Assembly: GCF_017798165.1 (NCBI RefSeq)
Contig: NZ_CP059068.1
Span: 4,402,001 to 4,466,000, forward strand
From: Rhodoferax sp. AJA081-3
Lineage (GTDB): Bacteria; Pseudomonadota; Gammaproteobacteria; Burkholderiales; Burkholderiaceae_C
Length of the DNA stretch: 64,000 nucleotides
Reading direction: 5' to 3'
Shown: positions 32,802 through 41,339 of the stretch, piece by piece
Layout of the letters: each line of letters starts with the position of its first letter
Position numbering within the stretch: the first letter of the stretch is position 1
Program-made: the position numbers and the translations under genes
The notes under the pieces: model-generated
Told to the model about the DNA's origin: nothing
Databases searched by the model: none
The model's input: only the letters and a program-made list of their open reading frames with translations

Positions 32802-33136
32802 ATCGGCCGAACCTCAATCGTGCCGTAGGACGAGCTGGGGCAGCGCGCGGCCCAGACCAGGGCGGCGTCCAGGTCGGGTACGTCGATGATGTAGTAGCCG
32901 CCCAGTTGCTCTTGCGTATCGGCATAGGGGCCATTGAGTACTTCGGATTTGCCATTGCGCACACGCACCGAGGTGGCGTCGGTGACCGGGCGCAGGCGCT
33001 CGCCGGCCTGCAGCGCGCCGGCCTTGACCAGGGCATCGGTGTAGGCGCCGTAGGCTTGCATGATGGCGCCCATTTCGGCAGGGGGCATGGCGTTTTCAGC
33101 GGCTTCACTGGCGTAGATCATCAGCATGTATTTCAT
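32789..33136 (-). CDS. DGPF/YciI-type protein, partner of the ECF42 sigma factor
   Basis: 115 residues from the ATG at 33136 behind AAGGAG. MKYMLMIYASE opens the YCII fold, and the DGPF-like signature appears as LNGPYADTQEQLGGYYIIDV. The C-terminal phrase TIEVRPIWEM is typical. Members of this group are coupled to ECF42 sigma factors and their biochemical role is unsettled; ferredoxin-like folds may bind small molecules. It is likely the promoter-proximal gene of the pair. Confidence 0.87.
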   Translation of the reverse strand: MKYMLMIYASEAAENAMPPAEMGAIMQAYGAYTDALVKAGALQAGERLRPVTDATSVRVRNGKSEVLNGPYADTQEQLGGYYIIDVPDLDAALVWAARCPSSSYGTIEVRPIWEM

Positions 33137-33230
33137 GGGAACTCCTTGAATGCGGTTGTGATGTGGCAAATGCCCCATCTCCACCATGACGTTTGAGTCT
33201 TGCAGATTTCGACAAGCAGGGCAAAAATAT

Positions 33231-34412
33231 TTATGCGGGGCTGGCCATTGCCCTGGTGTCCGCGCGATGATGCGGCTTCAAACCAAACAAGGGTCGCAGC
33301 CACGGCGTGCGTACGATCAGGCCCGAAGTCAGTATCCAGCAGCCCAGCACGGTGCCCACGCCCACCAGCAGAGGTTCGGCCACCGGCCCGATGTGCAGTG
33401 GCACCAGCCAGTAGGCCAGCAGCACGGTCAGGCTCTGGTGCAGCACGTACCAGGGGTAAACCGCTTCAGTAGCCCAGGGCAACCAGCGAAACGGGCGATT
33501 CAGCAGCGCATAACTCCAGCCCAGAATGGAGCAGAGTGTGGTCCATACATAAACGTTGCGCAACGTCCAGATCAGCCACTGGGTGGCGGTGGAGACCTCT
33601 TCATCACCCTTGAACCGCAGCACCAGGGCCAGGTAGATGGCCCCCATGCCCAGCGCCAAGCCCAGCGCCGGTTTGCGCAGGCGCAGCAGTTCGGCCCACA
33701 GGGCGTCCGAGCGTGCCAGGCACCAGCCGTAGGCAAAGACGGTGAAGTACACGGCGTGCATGTACCAGTCGTGGATCAGATCGTTGGTGCCGGGAAAGTG
33801 CGGTTGCAGCACCACGGTGTACAACAACAGCGGCAGCGCAGGCAGCAGCAAGAGCTTGGTGCCGCGCAGGCCGGTGAAGGCCGCCTGCAGGCGCTGGCCG
33901 GCACGTGTTGCCAGCGCGGGCTGCAACAGCGCCATCAGCAGGGTGTAACACCACAGGTAGGCCAGGTACCACAGGTGGTTCCAGGTGTAGCCGTGCTGCC
34001 AGCCGGCAAAGGCGTTCTCGGGCCAGGGGGCGGCGGTGTAGTAGCGCGCCAGGAAATCCACAAAACCGGGCTGCACCACGCCATTGACCACACCCTCGCA
34101 ATAGGGTTGGATGGGCACCACGACCACGATGCCAAACGCCAGCGGCAACAGCAGGCGCCAGTTGCGCTGACGCAGAAAGTCGCCGATGCGGGTGTTGTGC
34201 ATCAAAAAGGCCGTGGAGATGCCGGATATCAAAAAGATCAGGTCCATGCGCCAGCGGTTCAGCATCAGCATCGGGATTTGCAAGGCCTCGGACAGGTAGC
34301 TGCTTTTGACATGCCAGGACCATTCGGTGACGTAGAGCATGGACAGGTGGTACAGGATCAGCAGGCCAAAGGCCAGGGCGCGCAGGGCGTCGATATCGTG
34401 GCGGCGGTTCAT
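33231..34412 (-). CDS. acyltransferase 3 family membrane protein (OpgC/MdoC-like)
   Basis: 393 residues with about ten membrane segments. The N-terminal RRHDIDALRALAFGLLILYH contains the conserved Arg/His catalytic-type motif, and LDLIFLISG-like sequence (MDLIFLISGISTAFLM) follows, as in the family. Proteins of this group transfer acyl or succinyl groups to periplasmic glucans, polysaccharides or antibiotics. It faces a LytTR regulator gene with membrane segments across 158 bases, so it is likely regulated by it. Confidence 0.82.
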   Translation of the reverse strand: MNRRHDIDALRALAFGLLILYHLSMLYVTEWSWHVKSSYLSEALQIPMLMLNRWRMDLIFLISGISTAFLMHNTRIGDFLRQRNWRLLLPLAFGIVVVVPIQPYCEGVVNGVVQPGFVDFLARYYTAAPWPENAFAGWQHGYTWNHLWYLAYLWCYTLLMALLQPALATRAGQRLQAAFTGLRGTKLLLLPALPLLLYTVVLQPHFPGTNDLIHDWYMHAVYFTVFAYGWCLARSDALWAELLRLRKPALGLALGMGAIYLALVLRFKGDEEVSTATQWLIWTLRNVYVWTTLCSILGWSYALLNRPFRWLPWATEAVYPWYVLHQSLTVLLAYWLVPLHIGPVAEPLLVGVGTVLGCWILTSGLIVRTPWLRPLFGLKPHHRADTRAMASPA

Positions 34413-34570
34413 GGGTGGATGGAGGTTGAGGTGGAAAAGGACGCGAGATTAGGGGCGGCTGGACCCTGGCGGGGCCAAATGTGACGGTTTGGGGGCTCAA
34501 AGGGACCAGTGGAGGGCGCTGGGGGACGAATTTCGGCGCTTGCGGGCTAGTCGTCGCTACCATCGCCCGC

Positions 34571-35473
34571 ATGGCAAACCATTCAAATCCTCCACCCGCA
34601 GACGCCCAGGCTTGGCTGGCGCGTTATCGGCCTTGGCAACATGTTGTCGAACCGGCGCTTTGGGTCCTGCTGTTTTGCGGCCAGGCCACGCTGAACAGCC
34701 TGACCGTCTGGCTGGACATTTCCCGCATCGGCCTGGGCTTTGCGCGCTGGGAGCCGGTGGTTTGGGAGTGGAGCAGCAACCTGGTGTTGTTGGCTCTGGT
34801 GCCGGCGGTCATCGCTTTTGAGCGGCGTTTCCCCTTCCAGTGGGAGAGCTGGCGGGCCAATTGGCGCTGGCATGTGATGGCCAGTGTGGTTTTCAGCGTT
34901 GTCCACGTGCTGGCCATGGTGGGCCTGCGCAAGCTGGCTTATGCCAGTCAGGGTGCGGACTATGGGTTTGGTAACTGGCCGCTAGAGCTGTTTTACGAGT
35001 ACCTGAAAGACGCCCGCAGCTACAGCTCCATATTGATACTAGTGGCCCTGTACCGTCTGCTGCTGCTGCGTCTGCAGGGAGAGGCCAGCTTGCTCGATGC
35101 TCCAGACGACGGTCCTGCGGTGGAGCCGGTGGAGCGGCCGGAGCGTTTTCTGGTGCGCAAGCTGGGCAAGGAATACCTGCTGCCCGCCGCCGAGGTGGAG
35201 TGGCTGCAGGCCTGGGGCAATTACGTCAACCTGCGGGTGCGGTCCCATGACTACCCGTTGCGTGCCACGATGGCCGCCATCGAGGCGCGGCTGGACCCGG
35301 CGCGTTTTGTGCGCGTGCACCGCAGCTACATCGTCAACCTGGACTACGTGCAGGAGATCGAGCCGCTGGATTCGGGGGATGCCCGCGCCTGTATGCGCGA
35401 TGGGGGGCAGGTGCCGGTGAGCCGGCGCTACCGGGACAGTTTGCGCAAGCTGGCGCAGACGGGGAGTGTTTGA
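34571..35473 (+). CDS. membrane-bound LytTR-family DNA-binding protein
   Basis: 300 residues from the ATG at 34571. The N-terminal half has about four membrane segments (ALWVLLFCGQATLNSLTV, LVLLALVPAVIAF, WHVMASVVFSVVHVLAMV, YSSILILVALYRLLLL). The C-terminal half is a LytTR domain with FLVRKLGKEYLLPAAEVEWL, VNLRVRSHDYPLRATMAAIE and the DNA-binding RFVRVHRSYIVNLDYV, PVSRRYRDSL. No receiver domain is present, so it senses through its membrane part. Divergent arrangement makes the acyltransferase its probable target. Confidence 0.85.
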   Translation: MANHSNPPPADAQAWLARYRPWQHVVEPALWVLLFCGQATLNSLTVWLDISRIGLGFARWEPVVWEWSSNLVLLALVPAVIAFERRFPFQWESWRANWRWHVMASVVFSVVHVLAMVGLRKLAYASQGADYGFGNWPLELFYEYLKDARSYSSILILVALYRLLLLRLQGEASLLDAPDDGPAVEPVERPERFLVRKLGKEYLLPAAEVEWLQAWGNYVNLRVRSHDYPLRATMAAIEARLDPARFVRVHRSYIVNLDYVQEIEPLDSGDARACMRDGGQVPVSRRYRDSLRKLAQTGSV

Positions 35474-35571
35474 CCGACCGCGTTCGTCATTTGCTTTCGG
35501 CTGCGCAGCTGCAGGTCGTCCGCAATGCCCCTGGATGGCAAGTAACAATCAACACCAGAATTCCGGCATTG

Positions 35572-36549
35572 TCAAAGCCAACGTTGCGCCACATGCACAT
35601 AGAGTGGTATGCCGACCAGGATGTTGAACGGAAACGTCAAGCCCAACGACAGCCCGAAGTACAGCGTGGGATTGGCCTCTGGAATGGCATGGCGAATGAC
35701 TGCTGGTACAGCGATGTAGGACGCACTGGCCGACAGCACCATCAGCAGCGCTACGTTGCCACTCGACATGTCCAACGCCCATCCCAGGCACAGTGCAATG
35801 CCCGCATGCACCAGGGGTGCGGCAATGGCGTACACCAGCAGCCAGGCAGACTGCTCTTTGAGTTTGCCCATGTTGCGCGCGGCCAGCAGGCCCATGTCCA
35901 GCAGGAAGAAGGCCAGCATGCCCTTGAACAGGTCAACCGAGAAAGGCTTCATCGCGGCTTGGCCCGCTTCGCCGGTCAGCATGCCGATTAGCATTGCGCC
36001 GAGCAGCAAGAGTTGGGCCCCGTCAGTCAGTGCTTCGTGGAGGACGCGTCCAAGCGGTGGAGGGTTGGCGCCGAGCACGCCGATGGAAGTTGCTGAGGCA
36101 TTTCTTTGGCGTGCATGGTTGGCCAGCACTACAGCCAATACGATTGCAGGGGACTCCATGAGTGCCATGGCCGCCGCCATGTGGCCGCCAAACTGGATGC
36201 CATGGTTGTCAAGGTACTGTACGGCGGTGATAAACGTAACCGCACTGACAGATCCGTAGGTGGCTGCGATGGCTGCGGCGTCAAAGCCGCTCAAGAATCT
36301 GCGCAACACCATGTACCCCAACAAGGGCACCGCAATGGCCATACCCAGTGCAGCGCCCAGGCTTATGAGCACGTCCGCCGTCAAACCGGACTGCGCCAGG
36401 GCAAAACCACCTTTGAGCCCCAACGCCATGAGTAGGTACAAAGAGAGGAAACGCGATATCTGCGGCGGTATTTCCAGATTGGATCTCAACGAGCCGGCCA
36501 GAATGCCAAAGACAAAGAACAGAATGGCGGGATCGAAAAAGCTTTGCAC
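35572..36549 (-). CDS. SbtA-type sodium-dependent bicarbonate transporter family protein
   Basis: 325 residues with about ten membrane segments and GTG start at 36549. Features of the SbtA (DUF897) family include PPQISRFLSLYLLMALGLKGG, YGSVSAVTFITAVQYL, and the matching second-half LSASASYIAVPAVIRHAIPEANP and GLSLGLTFPFNILVGIPLY. The family imports bicarbonate with Na+; outside cyanobacteria the role is less certain. It is 12 bases downstream of a zinc-ribbon gene and faces an NhaR-like regulator, both consistent with Na+ control. Confidence 0.85.
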   Translation of the reverse strand: MQSFFDPAILFFVFGILAGSLRSNLEIPPQISRFLSLYLLMALGLKGGFALAQSGLTADVLISLGAALGMAIAVPLLGYMVLRRFLSGFDAAAIAATYGSVSAVTFITAVQYLDNHGIQFGGHMAAAMALMESPAIVLAVVLANHARQRNASATSIGVLGANPPPLGRVLHEALTDGAQLLLLGAMLIGMLTGEAGQAAMKPFSVDLFKGMLAFFLLDMGLLAARNMGKLKEQSAWLLVYAIAAPLVHAGIALCLGWALDMSSGNVALLMVLSASASYIAVPAVIRHAIPEANPTLYFGLSLGLTFPFNILVGIPLYVHVAQRWL

Positions 36550-36561
36550 CTACGTTCTCAG

Positions 36562-36837
36562 TCAGTCAAAGATCTCGCTCAACCACGACTTTTTGCGATC
36601 CCGCGGGTGGCGTTGAATCCCCCGGTAGTCTGAATCTTCAAAGTCGGGTTGGTGGGTGCGCCGCGTCGTGTGCACTGCCGCTGCGGCGGGGGCAGGCGCG
36701 GAGGCTGCTCTATCCAAGAGCTTGTCGAGTTCTCCGCGGTCAAGCCAGATGCCCCTGCACGTGGGGCAGTAGTCAATTTCAACGCCTTGCCGATCGGTCA
36801 TTACCAATGTGGAGTCGGCGCAGTGAGGACATTTCAT
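36562..36837 (-). CDS. zinc-ribbon (zf-TFIIB type) protein, 91 residues
   Basis: Two CxxC pairs are seen, MKCPHCADS and YCPTCRGIWLDRGELDKL, the pattern of the short zf-TFIIB domain. The middle is an Ala/Pro-rich linker and the C-terminus is charged with a KKSWLSEIFD tail. Its function is not established in the family. Co-transcription with the SbtA-like gene is likely (12-base gap). It could bind the transporter or nucleic acid; nothing in sequence decides. Confidence 0.8.
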   Translation of the reverse strand: MKCPHCADSTLVMTDRQGVEIDYCPTCRGIWLDRGELDKLLDRAASAPAPAAAAVHTTRRTHQPDFEDSDYRGIQRHPRDRKKSWLSEIFD

Positions 36838-36900
36838 GTGTTGTACCTTCTGTCAAATCAAAGGCGCAACGGTATTCTGTAAATCAATTCCTAAAAAGCA

Positions 36901-36914
36901 GATAATTTCTTATC
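36901..36914. promoter_or_regulatory. palindrome GATAATTTCTTATC, NhaR operator candidate
   Basis: Five-base arms GATAA/TTATC in the 99-base divergent region between the zinc-ribbon/SbtA operon and the nhaR-like gene, 22 bases before the latter's start. LysR-type proteins of the NhaR group commonly bind such A/T-rich dyads. Confidence 0.45.
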
Positions 36915-36936
36915 GTTAATCCCAAAAAAACTGACC

Positions 36937-37821
36937 ATGAGTGCCCCTTTCAATTACAAGCATCTGTACTACTTCTGGGTAGTCGCCAAGGAAGGTGGCA
37001 TCTCGCGCGCGGCGGAAAAGCTGGACATGGCGGTGCAAACCGTAAGTGCACAGGTGCGTGAGCTGGAGCGATCACTGGGGTATGCCCTGCTGAAGCCGGC
37101 CGGGCGTGGGTTGGTGCTGACAGATGCAGGGCGGGCGGCCATGCAGCAAGCGGACCACATCTTTCAGTTGGGCGAAAACCTGCCCGCACGGATACGTGAC
37201 GCGGTCAGCGCGCCCTCTGTGCGTCTGTCTGTTGGCATTTGTGATGGACTGCCCAAGCTGGTGGTGCGTCGCCTGATCCAGCCCGTGGTAGCGGAGCCCC
37301 ATTTACATCTGTTATGCCACGAGGGGAATTTTGGCGATCTATTGGGTGACCTGGCCCTGCATCGGCTGGACGTCGTTTTGTCAGACCGTCCCGCGCCCGC
37401 CAACCCCAACATCAAGCTATACAGCCACGCACTGGGGTCCTCCACCATCGCGTGGTACGGAACGCCGACCATTGCCACTTTGGCGCGGAAAGACTTTCCG
37501 GCCTGCCTTGCTGAAGTGCCGCTGTTATTGCCCACGGCCCATACCGCATTGCGTGACCGGCTGGACCTTTGGTTTGAACAGCGTGCGTTACGGCCGCGCG
37601 TAGTGGGTGAATTTGCCGACAGTGCCCTGCTCAAGACCTTTGGGGCCAGTGGCATGGGCGTATTTCCGGCGGCCGAATGGGCCCACGACGATCTGCTGAC
37701 CCACTACGCCGTGCAACGTATTGGACCGTGCGACGGTGTCATCGAGCACTTTTTCGCCATCGGCACAGAAAAGAAGGTGCAACACCCGCTGGTGCAGCGG
37801 TTGTTGCAGCCCGCGCTGTAG
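36937..37821 (+). CDS. nhaR: LysR-family regulator, NhaR-like
   Basis: 294 residues. The N-terminal FNYKHLYYFWVVAKEGGISRAAEKLDMAVQTVSAQVRELE is close to NhaR, the sodium-responsive activator of nhaA. The effector domain includes LSVGICDGLPKLVVRRLIQP and GDFLHRLDVVLSDRP-like sequence, also NhaR-type. No nhaA is next to it; instead the divergent genes are a zinc-ribbon protein and the Na+-linked SbtA transporter. The symbol is given by family resemblance. Confidence 0.8.
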   Translation: MSAPFNYKHLYYFWVVAKEGGISRAAEKLDMAVQTVSAQVRELERSLGYALLKPAGRGLVLTDAGRAAMQQADHIFQLGENLPARIRDAVSAPSVRLSVGICDGLPKLVVRRLIQPVVAEPHLHLLCHEGNFGDLLGDLALHRLDVVLSDRPAPANPNIKLYSHALGSSTIAWYGTPTIATLARKDFPACLAEVPLLLPTAHTALRDRLDLWFEQRALRPRVVGEFADSALLKTFGASGMGVFPAAEWAHDDLLTHYAVQRIGPCDGVIEHFFAIGTEKKVQHPLVQRLLQPAL

Positions 37822-37828
37822 CCCCGTT

Positions 37829-38788
37829 TCAGGCCTTGGTACTGGACTTGGCACTGCGTACGCTCAGCACCATAGTCAGCGCCAGGATACCGACCACAAC
37901 TCCCAGTGAGACCAGTACCGGTATTTTGTAAAAGTCGACGATACACATCTTGGTACCAATGAACACCAGGATCACCGCCAGGCCGTAGTTCAACAGGTGG
38001 AACTTGTTGGCTACGGCTGCCAGCAGAAAGTACATTGCGCGCAGGCCCAAGATGGCGAATATATTGCTGGTCAGCACAATAAACGGATCACTGGTGATGG
38101 CAAAAATCGCCGGGATTGAATCCACCGCAAAAATGACATCGGTCAATGCAACCATGCAGATCACCATGAAGAGTGGCGTGGCAACTTTCTTGCCGTTTTC
38201 TACCGTCCAGAACTTTTCGCCATCGTAGTTTTTGCTCACATGCATGAATTTGCGCAGCAGCTTGAGCGCCGGGTTGTCGTCCAATTCTGCTTCGTGGTCA
38301 GCCGCCAGCCACATCTTCACGCCGGTCAGTATCAGGAAGGCGCCAAACACGTACAAAATCCAATGAAACTGGGCCAGCAGCCATCCACCGACCAGAATCA
38401 TGATGGACCGCAGAACGATGGCTCCGACGATGCCGATCATCAGCACGCGCTTCTGGTACTGCGTGGGCACCGCAAAGTAGGTGAAGATCATCAGGAACAA
38501 AAAGATGTTGTCCACGGCCAATGATTTTTCAATCAGATAGCCGGTCAAAAATTCCAGCGACTTGGTGTTGGCTATTTCGGTTGAGCCCGTACTGTCCTTC
38601 ACCGCCCACCAGAAAAGGCCGTTGAACAGGAAACTGAGTGCGATCCAGACCATGGACCAGTTCAGCGCCTCTTTGACACCAATGTCGTGCGAGCCCTGCT
38701 TCTTGAGCACGACAAAGTCGATAAACAGCGACACCAGCACAATGCCACCAAAAGTGGCCCACAGCCAGAGGGGGGCGATCGTTTGCAT
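37829..38788 (-). CDS. TerC/Alx-family integral membrane protein
   Basis: 319 residues with about nine membrane segments. Family marks include LIEKSLAVDNIFLFLMIFTYF, ALTDVIFAVDSIPAIFAITSDPFIVLTSNIFAILGLRAMYF, with the acidic residues used for metal binding. TerC/Alx proteins export Mn2+ or protect from alkaline pH and tellurite, and support metalation of exported enzymes. I looked for a yybP-ykoY-type Mn riboswitch in the 200 bases upstream and did not find a convincing one. It ends eight bases from the convergent nhaR-like gene. Confidence 0.88.
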   Translation of the reverse strand: MQTIAPLWLWATFGGIVLVSLFIDFVVLKKQGSHDIGVKEALNWSMVWIALSFLFNGLFWWAVKDSTGSTEIANTKSLEFLTGYLIEKSLAVDNIFLFLMIFTYFAVPTQYQKRVLMIGIVGAIVLRSIMILVGGWLLAQFHWILYVFGAFLILTGVKMWLAADHEAELDDNPALKLLRKFMHVSKNYDGEKFWTVENGKKVATPLFMVICMVALTDVIFAVDSIPAIFAITSDPFIVLTSNIFAILGLRAMYFLLAAVANKFHLLNYGLAVILVFIGTKMCIVDFYKIPVLVSLGVVVGILALTMVLSVRSAKSSTKA

Positions 38789-38987
38789 ATAGGACCTTTG
38801 AAGTTAGAGATTTGCCACCCAAACAGGGCGACCTACAGGCTGCGTCTGCAAAGTGCGAGCGCGCAGCATGGGCAAAGTCTAGTGTGGTCTCGCCATGTTT
38901 ACGCTGATGAAATCGTCTAAATACTTCGCAAAAACAAGAATGTTTAGGCGAGTTTTCCTGATGTGCAGGAGTGTCCGGGCGCAGTGT

Positions 38988-40832
38988 TTACGGCTGGGTG
39001 CGGGTGATCAGCCATTCGCGCCGGAACAGCCATTCATTGGGTTGCCACAGATTCTGCAGCGTGACTTCGCCGGCCTTGTGCCGGCTTTTGACATGCCAGC
39101 GCGAACCCAGCAGCGTGCAGCGCGGCAGACAGCTCGGTTGGGGCTGGTCCAGGCCTTCTTGAATCCAAACCACGGCGTCAAACTGGTTCAGCAAAAAGTC
39201 GAGCCGCTCCACGGGTGGCATCTCGGGTCGGAAGGCCCCGGTGTTGCGGCCCTCTGCGTCATACGGTGTGATATGCGCGCCGGGCAGGACGAAGTGGAAG
39301 CGTTCAAACTGTCCGGTAAAACCGTTGGGCACGGCCACGCGTTTGTTTTTGACCAGGTCCTTGACCGCCGCAGCGTAGCCCGCGGTACCGGTGCCCAGGG
39401 GTTGCACCATCAGGCCAAAGCTGGCGTACACGGCCAGTACCACCAGCAAAGTAGCCGGTTTGGACCAGCGGCTTATGAGAAATCCGGCGCTAGCCCCCGC
39501 CAAACCTATACCTAACGCTATCAAAGTCATAGTAACTTGTTGGCCGGTGGCGATCTGCAGGTCCCCCATGACCCAGGCCACACGCGCAAGCATCACCAGT
39601 GCCGGTACCGCAAAGGCTAGTGTGATCCAGAACCAGGCTTTGGCCAACCGGTCCCAGGCCAGTGCCATCGCAATGGCGATGGCGGGCATGGCGGGAATCA
39701 GGTAACGCTCGGAGCGCTGGCTGGGGATTGTGAACACGATGAGCCACACCACCAGCCAGGCCAGCAGTACACGCGCGGTGGGTGTCAGTTGCACATAGGT
39801 CTGGCGTTGGAAGGCCACCTTGAGCGCCACCCAGCCCAGGCCTAGCACGGTGAAAAACAGCAGACCGGCGTTGACCGGGTAGGCCAGCAACTGCGTCCAC
39901 ATGGGGTAGGCGCCAAACAGCGCAGCGTGCCAGTAGCCCTGGGTGTTCGACATCTTGCCGGCGTTTTCGGCCAGCACAAACTCCTGCCACACCGAGGCCG
40001 GGTCCGGGTCCAGCACAAACCACAGCGCAAAAATGCCCAGCGCCAGCGCCGTGCTCCAGGCCAGGCCCACCGTGGCGCGTATGACGAGTGGCCAGGTCAA
40101 CCGTGGCGCACTGGCCAGCCAAGCGCACCACACGGCCGCGGCGGCAGGTGCTACCAGCGCGAAGGATTTGTAGGCCGAGCCTAGGCCCATGGCAATACCG
40201 ATCAGCGTGAAGGCGCGCCAGTTGAGGTCGAGGGTCAGGAGTGTGTGCGCCAGAGTGTTCTGCGCAGGTAAAGGAGGAGCCCGCACAGCGGGCGGGGGAC
40301 ACGGAGCAGAACACTCTGGCGCACACACTCCCGTGGGGGAGCCGCGCACGCGCAGCCACAACACCCACCACATGGGCAGGGCCAGCCAGAAAGTCTCGGG
40401 CGCTGAGGTCAGGTAGGCGCGGCCGTAACGGAAGGTGGAGAAGAAAAAAAGGTACAGCGCCGCCGCAATACAGGCCGTGCGCAGCTGGCCACTGATGCGG
40501 TGGGCAAAGAATGCCAGCAGCGCAGCCGTGGCAAAGGTATAGGCCACACTGGGCAGGCGCAACGCGAACAGGCTCCAACTTTGGCCCCAGTTGCCGGCCA
40601 CCATGGCCTGCCAGAACAGCAGCGGCGGTTTGGTGTTGCGCGTGTCAATGATCTCGGACTGCAGCGGCAGCCAATGGCCACTCTCCGCCGTCATGCGGGC
40701 GATGTGGATGTAGACCATCTCATCACCATTGGTGGGCACATAAGCGCCACCCAGGCCCAACAGGTATGTCAGCGCCGCCGCTGCCACAAGGGCCAGCCAG
40801 AGCCAGGGGAGGTGGGCGCCGGGTCGTTGCAC
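38988..40832 (-). CDS. family 39 glycosyltransferase (ArnT/PMT-like) carrying two in-frame repeat insertions
   Basis: 614 residues with about a dozen membrane segments. The first periplasmic loop has NGDEMVYIHIARMTAESGHW with the catalytic Asp/Glu, and KPPLLFWQAMVAGNWG follows, as in ArnT-type transferases using undecaprenyl-linked sugars. Residues about 168-199 (GVCAPECSAPCPPPAVRAPP and LPAQNTLAHTLL) are encoded by palindromic element copy 2, in a loop after WVLWLRVRG. Residues about 431-450 (TMTLIALGIGLAGASAGF) coincide with an inverted copy of the other dispersed repeat and form a membrane helix. It starts the GT39-GtrA-GT9 group, probably LPS or surface-glycan modification. Confidence 0.85.
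   Translation of the reverse strand: MQRPGAHLPWLWLALVAAAALTYLLGLGGAYVPTNGDEMVYIHIARMTAESGHWLPLQSEIIDTRNTKPPLLFWQAMVAGNWGQSWSLFALRLPSVAYTFATAALLAFFAHRISGQLRTACIAAALYLFFFSTFRYGRAYLTSAPETFWLALPMWWVLWLRVRGSPTGVCAPECSAPCPPPAVRAPPLPAQNTLAHTLLTLDLNWRAFTLIGIAMGLGSAYKSFALVAPAAAAVWCAWLASAPRLTWPLVIRATVGLAWSTALALGIFALWFVLDPDPASVWQEFVLAENAGKMSNTQGYWHAALFGAYPMWTQLLAYPVNAGLLFFTVLGLGWVALKVAFQRQTYVQLTPTARVLLAWLVVWLIVFTIPSQRSERYLIPAMPAIAIAMALAWDRLAKAWFWITLAFAVPALVMLARVAWVMGDLQIATGQQVTMTLIALGIGLAGASAGFLISRWSKPATLLVVLAVYASFGLMVQPLGTGTAGYAAAVKDLVKNKRVAVPNGFTGQFERFHFVLPGAHITPYDAEGRNTGAFRPEMPPVERLDFLLNQFDAVVWIQEGLDQPQPSCLPRCTLLGSRWHVKSRHKAGEVTLQNLWQPNEWLFRREWLITRTQP
39485..39540 (-). repeat. dispersed repeat, in-coding copy H (inverted)
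   Basis: On the minus strand it reads TTACTATGACTTTGATAGCG, then a 16-base spacer, then CGGGGGCTAG and a divergent tail. Both head and CGGGGGCTAG core match copy B. It lies in frame in the GT39 gene. Confidence 0.7.
40238..40331. repeat. palindromic element with copy-specific inverted arms, copy 2
   Basis: The core at 40257-40312 is the reverse complement of copy 1's core with small differences: GTTCTGCGCAGGTAAAGGAG at one end and GGGGACACGGAGCAGAAC at the other. It is flanked by perfect 19-base inverted arms (GGAGTGTGTGCGCCAGAGT and its complement), 26 bases when the core ends are counted. The arms share nothing with those of copy 1. The whole structure is translated in frame in the GT39 gene. 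Confidence 0.88.
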
Positions 40833-40835
40833 GAC

Positions 40836-41339
40836 CTACTCCTTATGGCGCTTGAAGGTCCAGCGGTCGTTCGCCAAAAAGTTGCTGACGCTGGCGGCCA
40901 GGATGGCAATGATGTTGGCCACGCGGTAGTCCATGGAGCCCGACAGCAGCAGCGTCAACACATACTGCAGGCCGCTGCCAAAAGCGGATGCCGTGGCGTA
41001 TTGGCCGAATTCGGTGGCCAGCAGGCGCAGGCTGACGGGGCCGGGGCTTTCTTCCTGCTCCAGCGTCTTGACCCGGTCCGACCAGGTCCACAGGCGGTTC
41101 CAGGTGAAGTTATTCAGCGTGGCCAGGCTGATGGCAACGGCCAGCGAGATGTAGGGCTTGTTGTAGGCCGCTTCGATGTGGTTGAAGATGTACTCGTGCC
41201 CAATGTGCAGCATCGTCAAATTGACCACCGTGCCGCTGGCACCGACGATGCCGAACTTGATATAGCGGTAACGCTCCAGCAAACCCAGTGCCCACAGTAC
41301 GGCGCGTTGCAGCGCCGTTGCCTTGCCTGCGCCGCTCAT
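40836..41339 (-). CDS. GtrA-family membrane protein
   Basis: 167 residues with four membrane segments. IKFGIVGASGTVVNLTMLHIG opens the GtrA fold and NFLANDRWTFKRHKE is the usual conserved end. GtrA proteins are thought to flip or hand over undecaprenyl-phosphate sugars to polymerising or GT-C enzymes. It lies three bases upstream of the GT39 gene on the same strand, so it likely supplies that enzyme's lipid-linked donor. The start overlaps the GT9 gene's stop. Confidence 0.87.
   Translation of the reverse strand: MSGAGKATALQRAVLWALGLLERYRYIKFGIVGASGTVVNLTMLHIGHEYIFNHIEAAYNKPYISLAVAISLATLNNFTWNRLWTWSDRVKTLEQEESPGPVSLRLLATEFGQYATASAFGSGLQYVLTLLLSGSMDYRVANIIAILAASVSNFLANDRWTFKRHKE

Noticed and set aside
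38789..38987. Possible yybP-ykoY Mn riboswitch upstream of the TerC gene
   Set aside because: The conserved loop sequences were not found.
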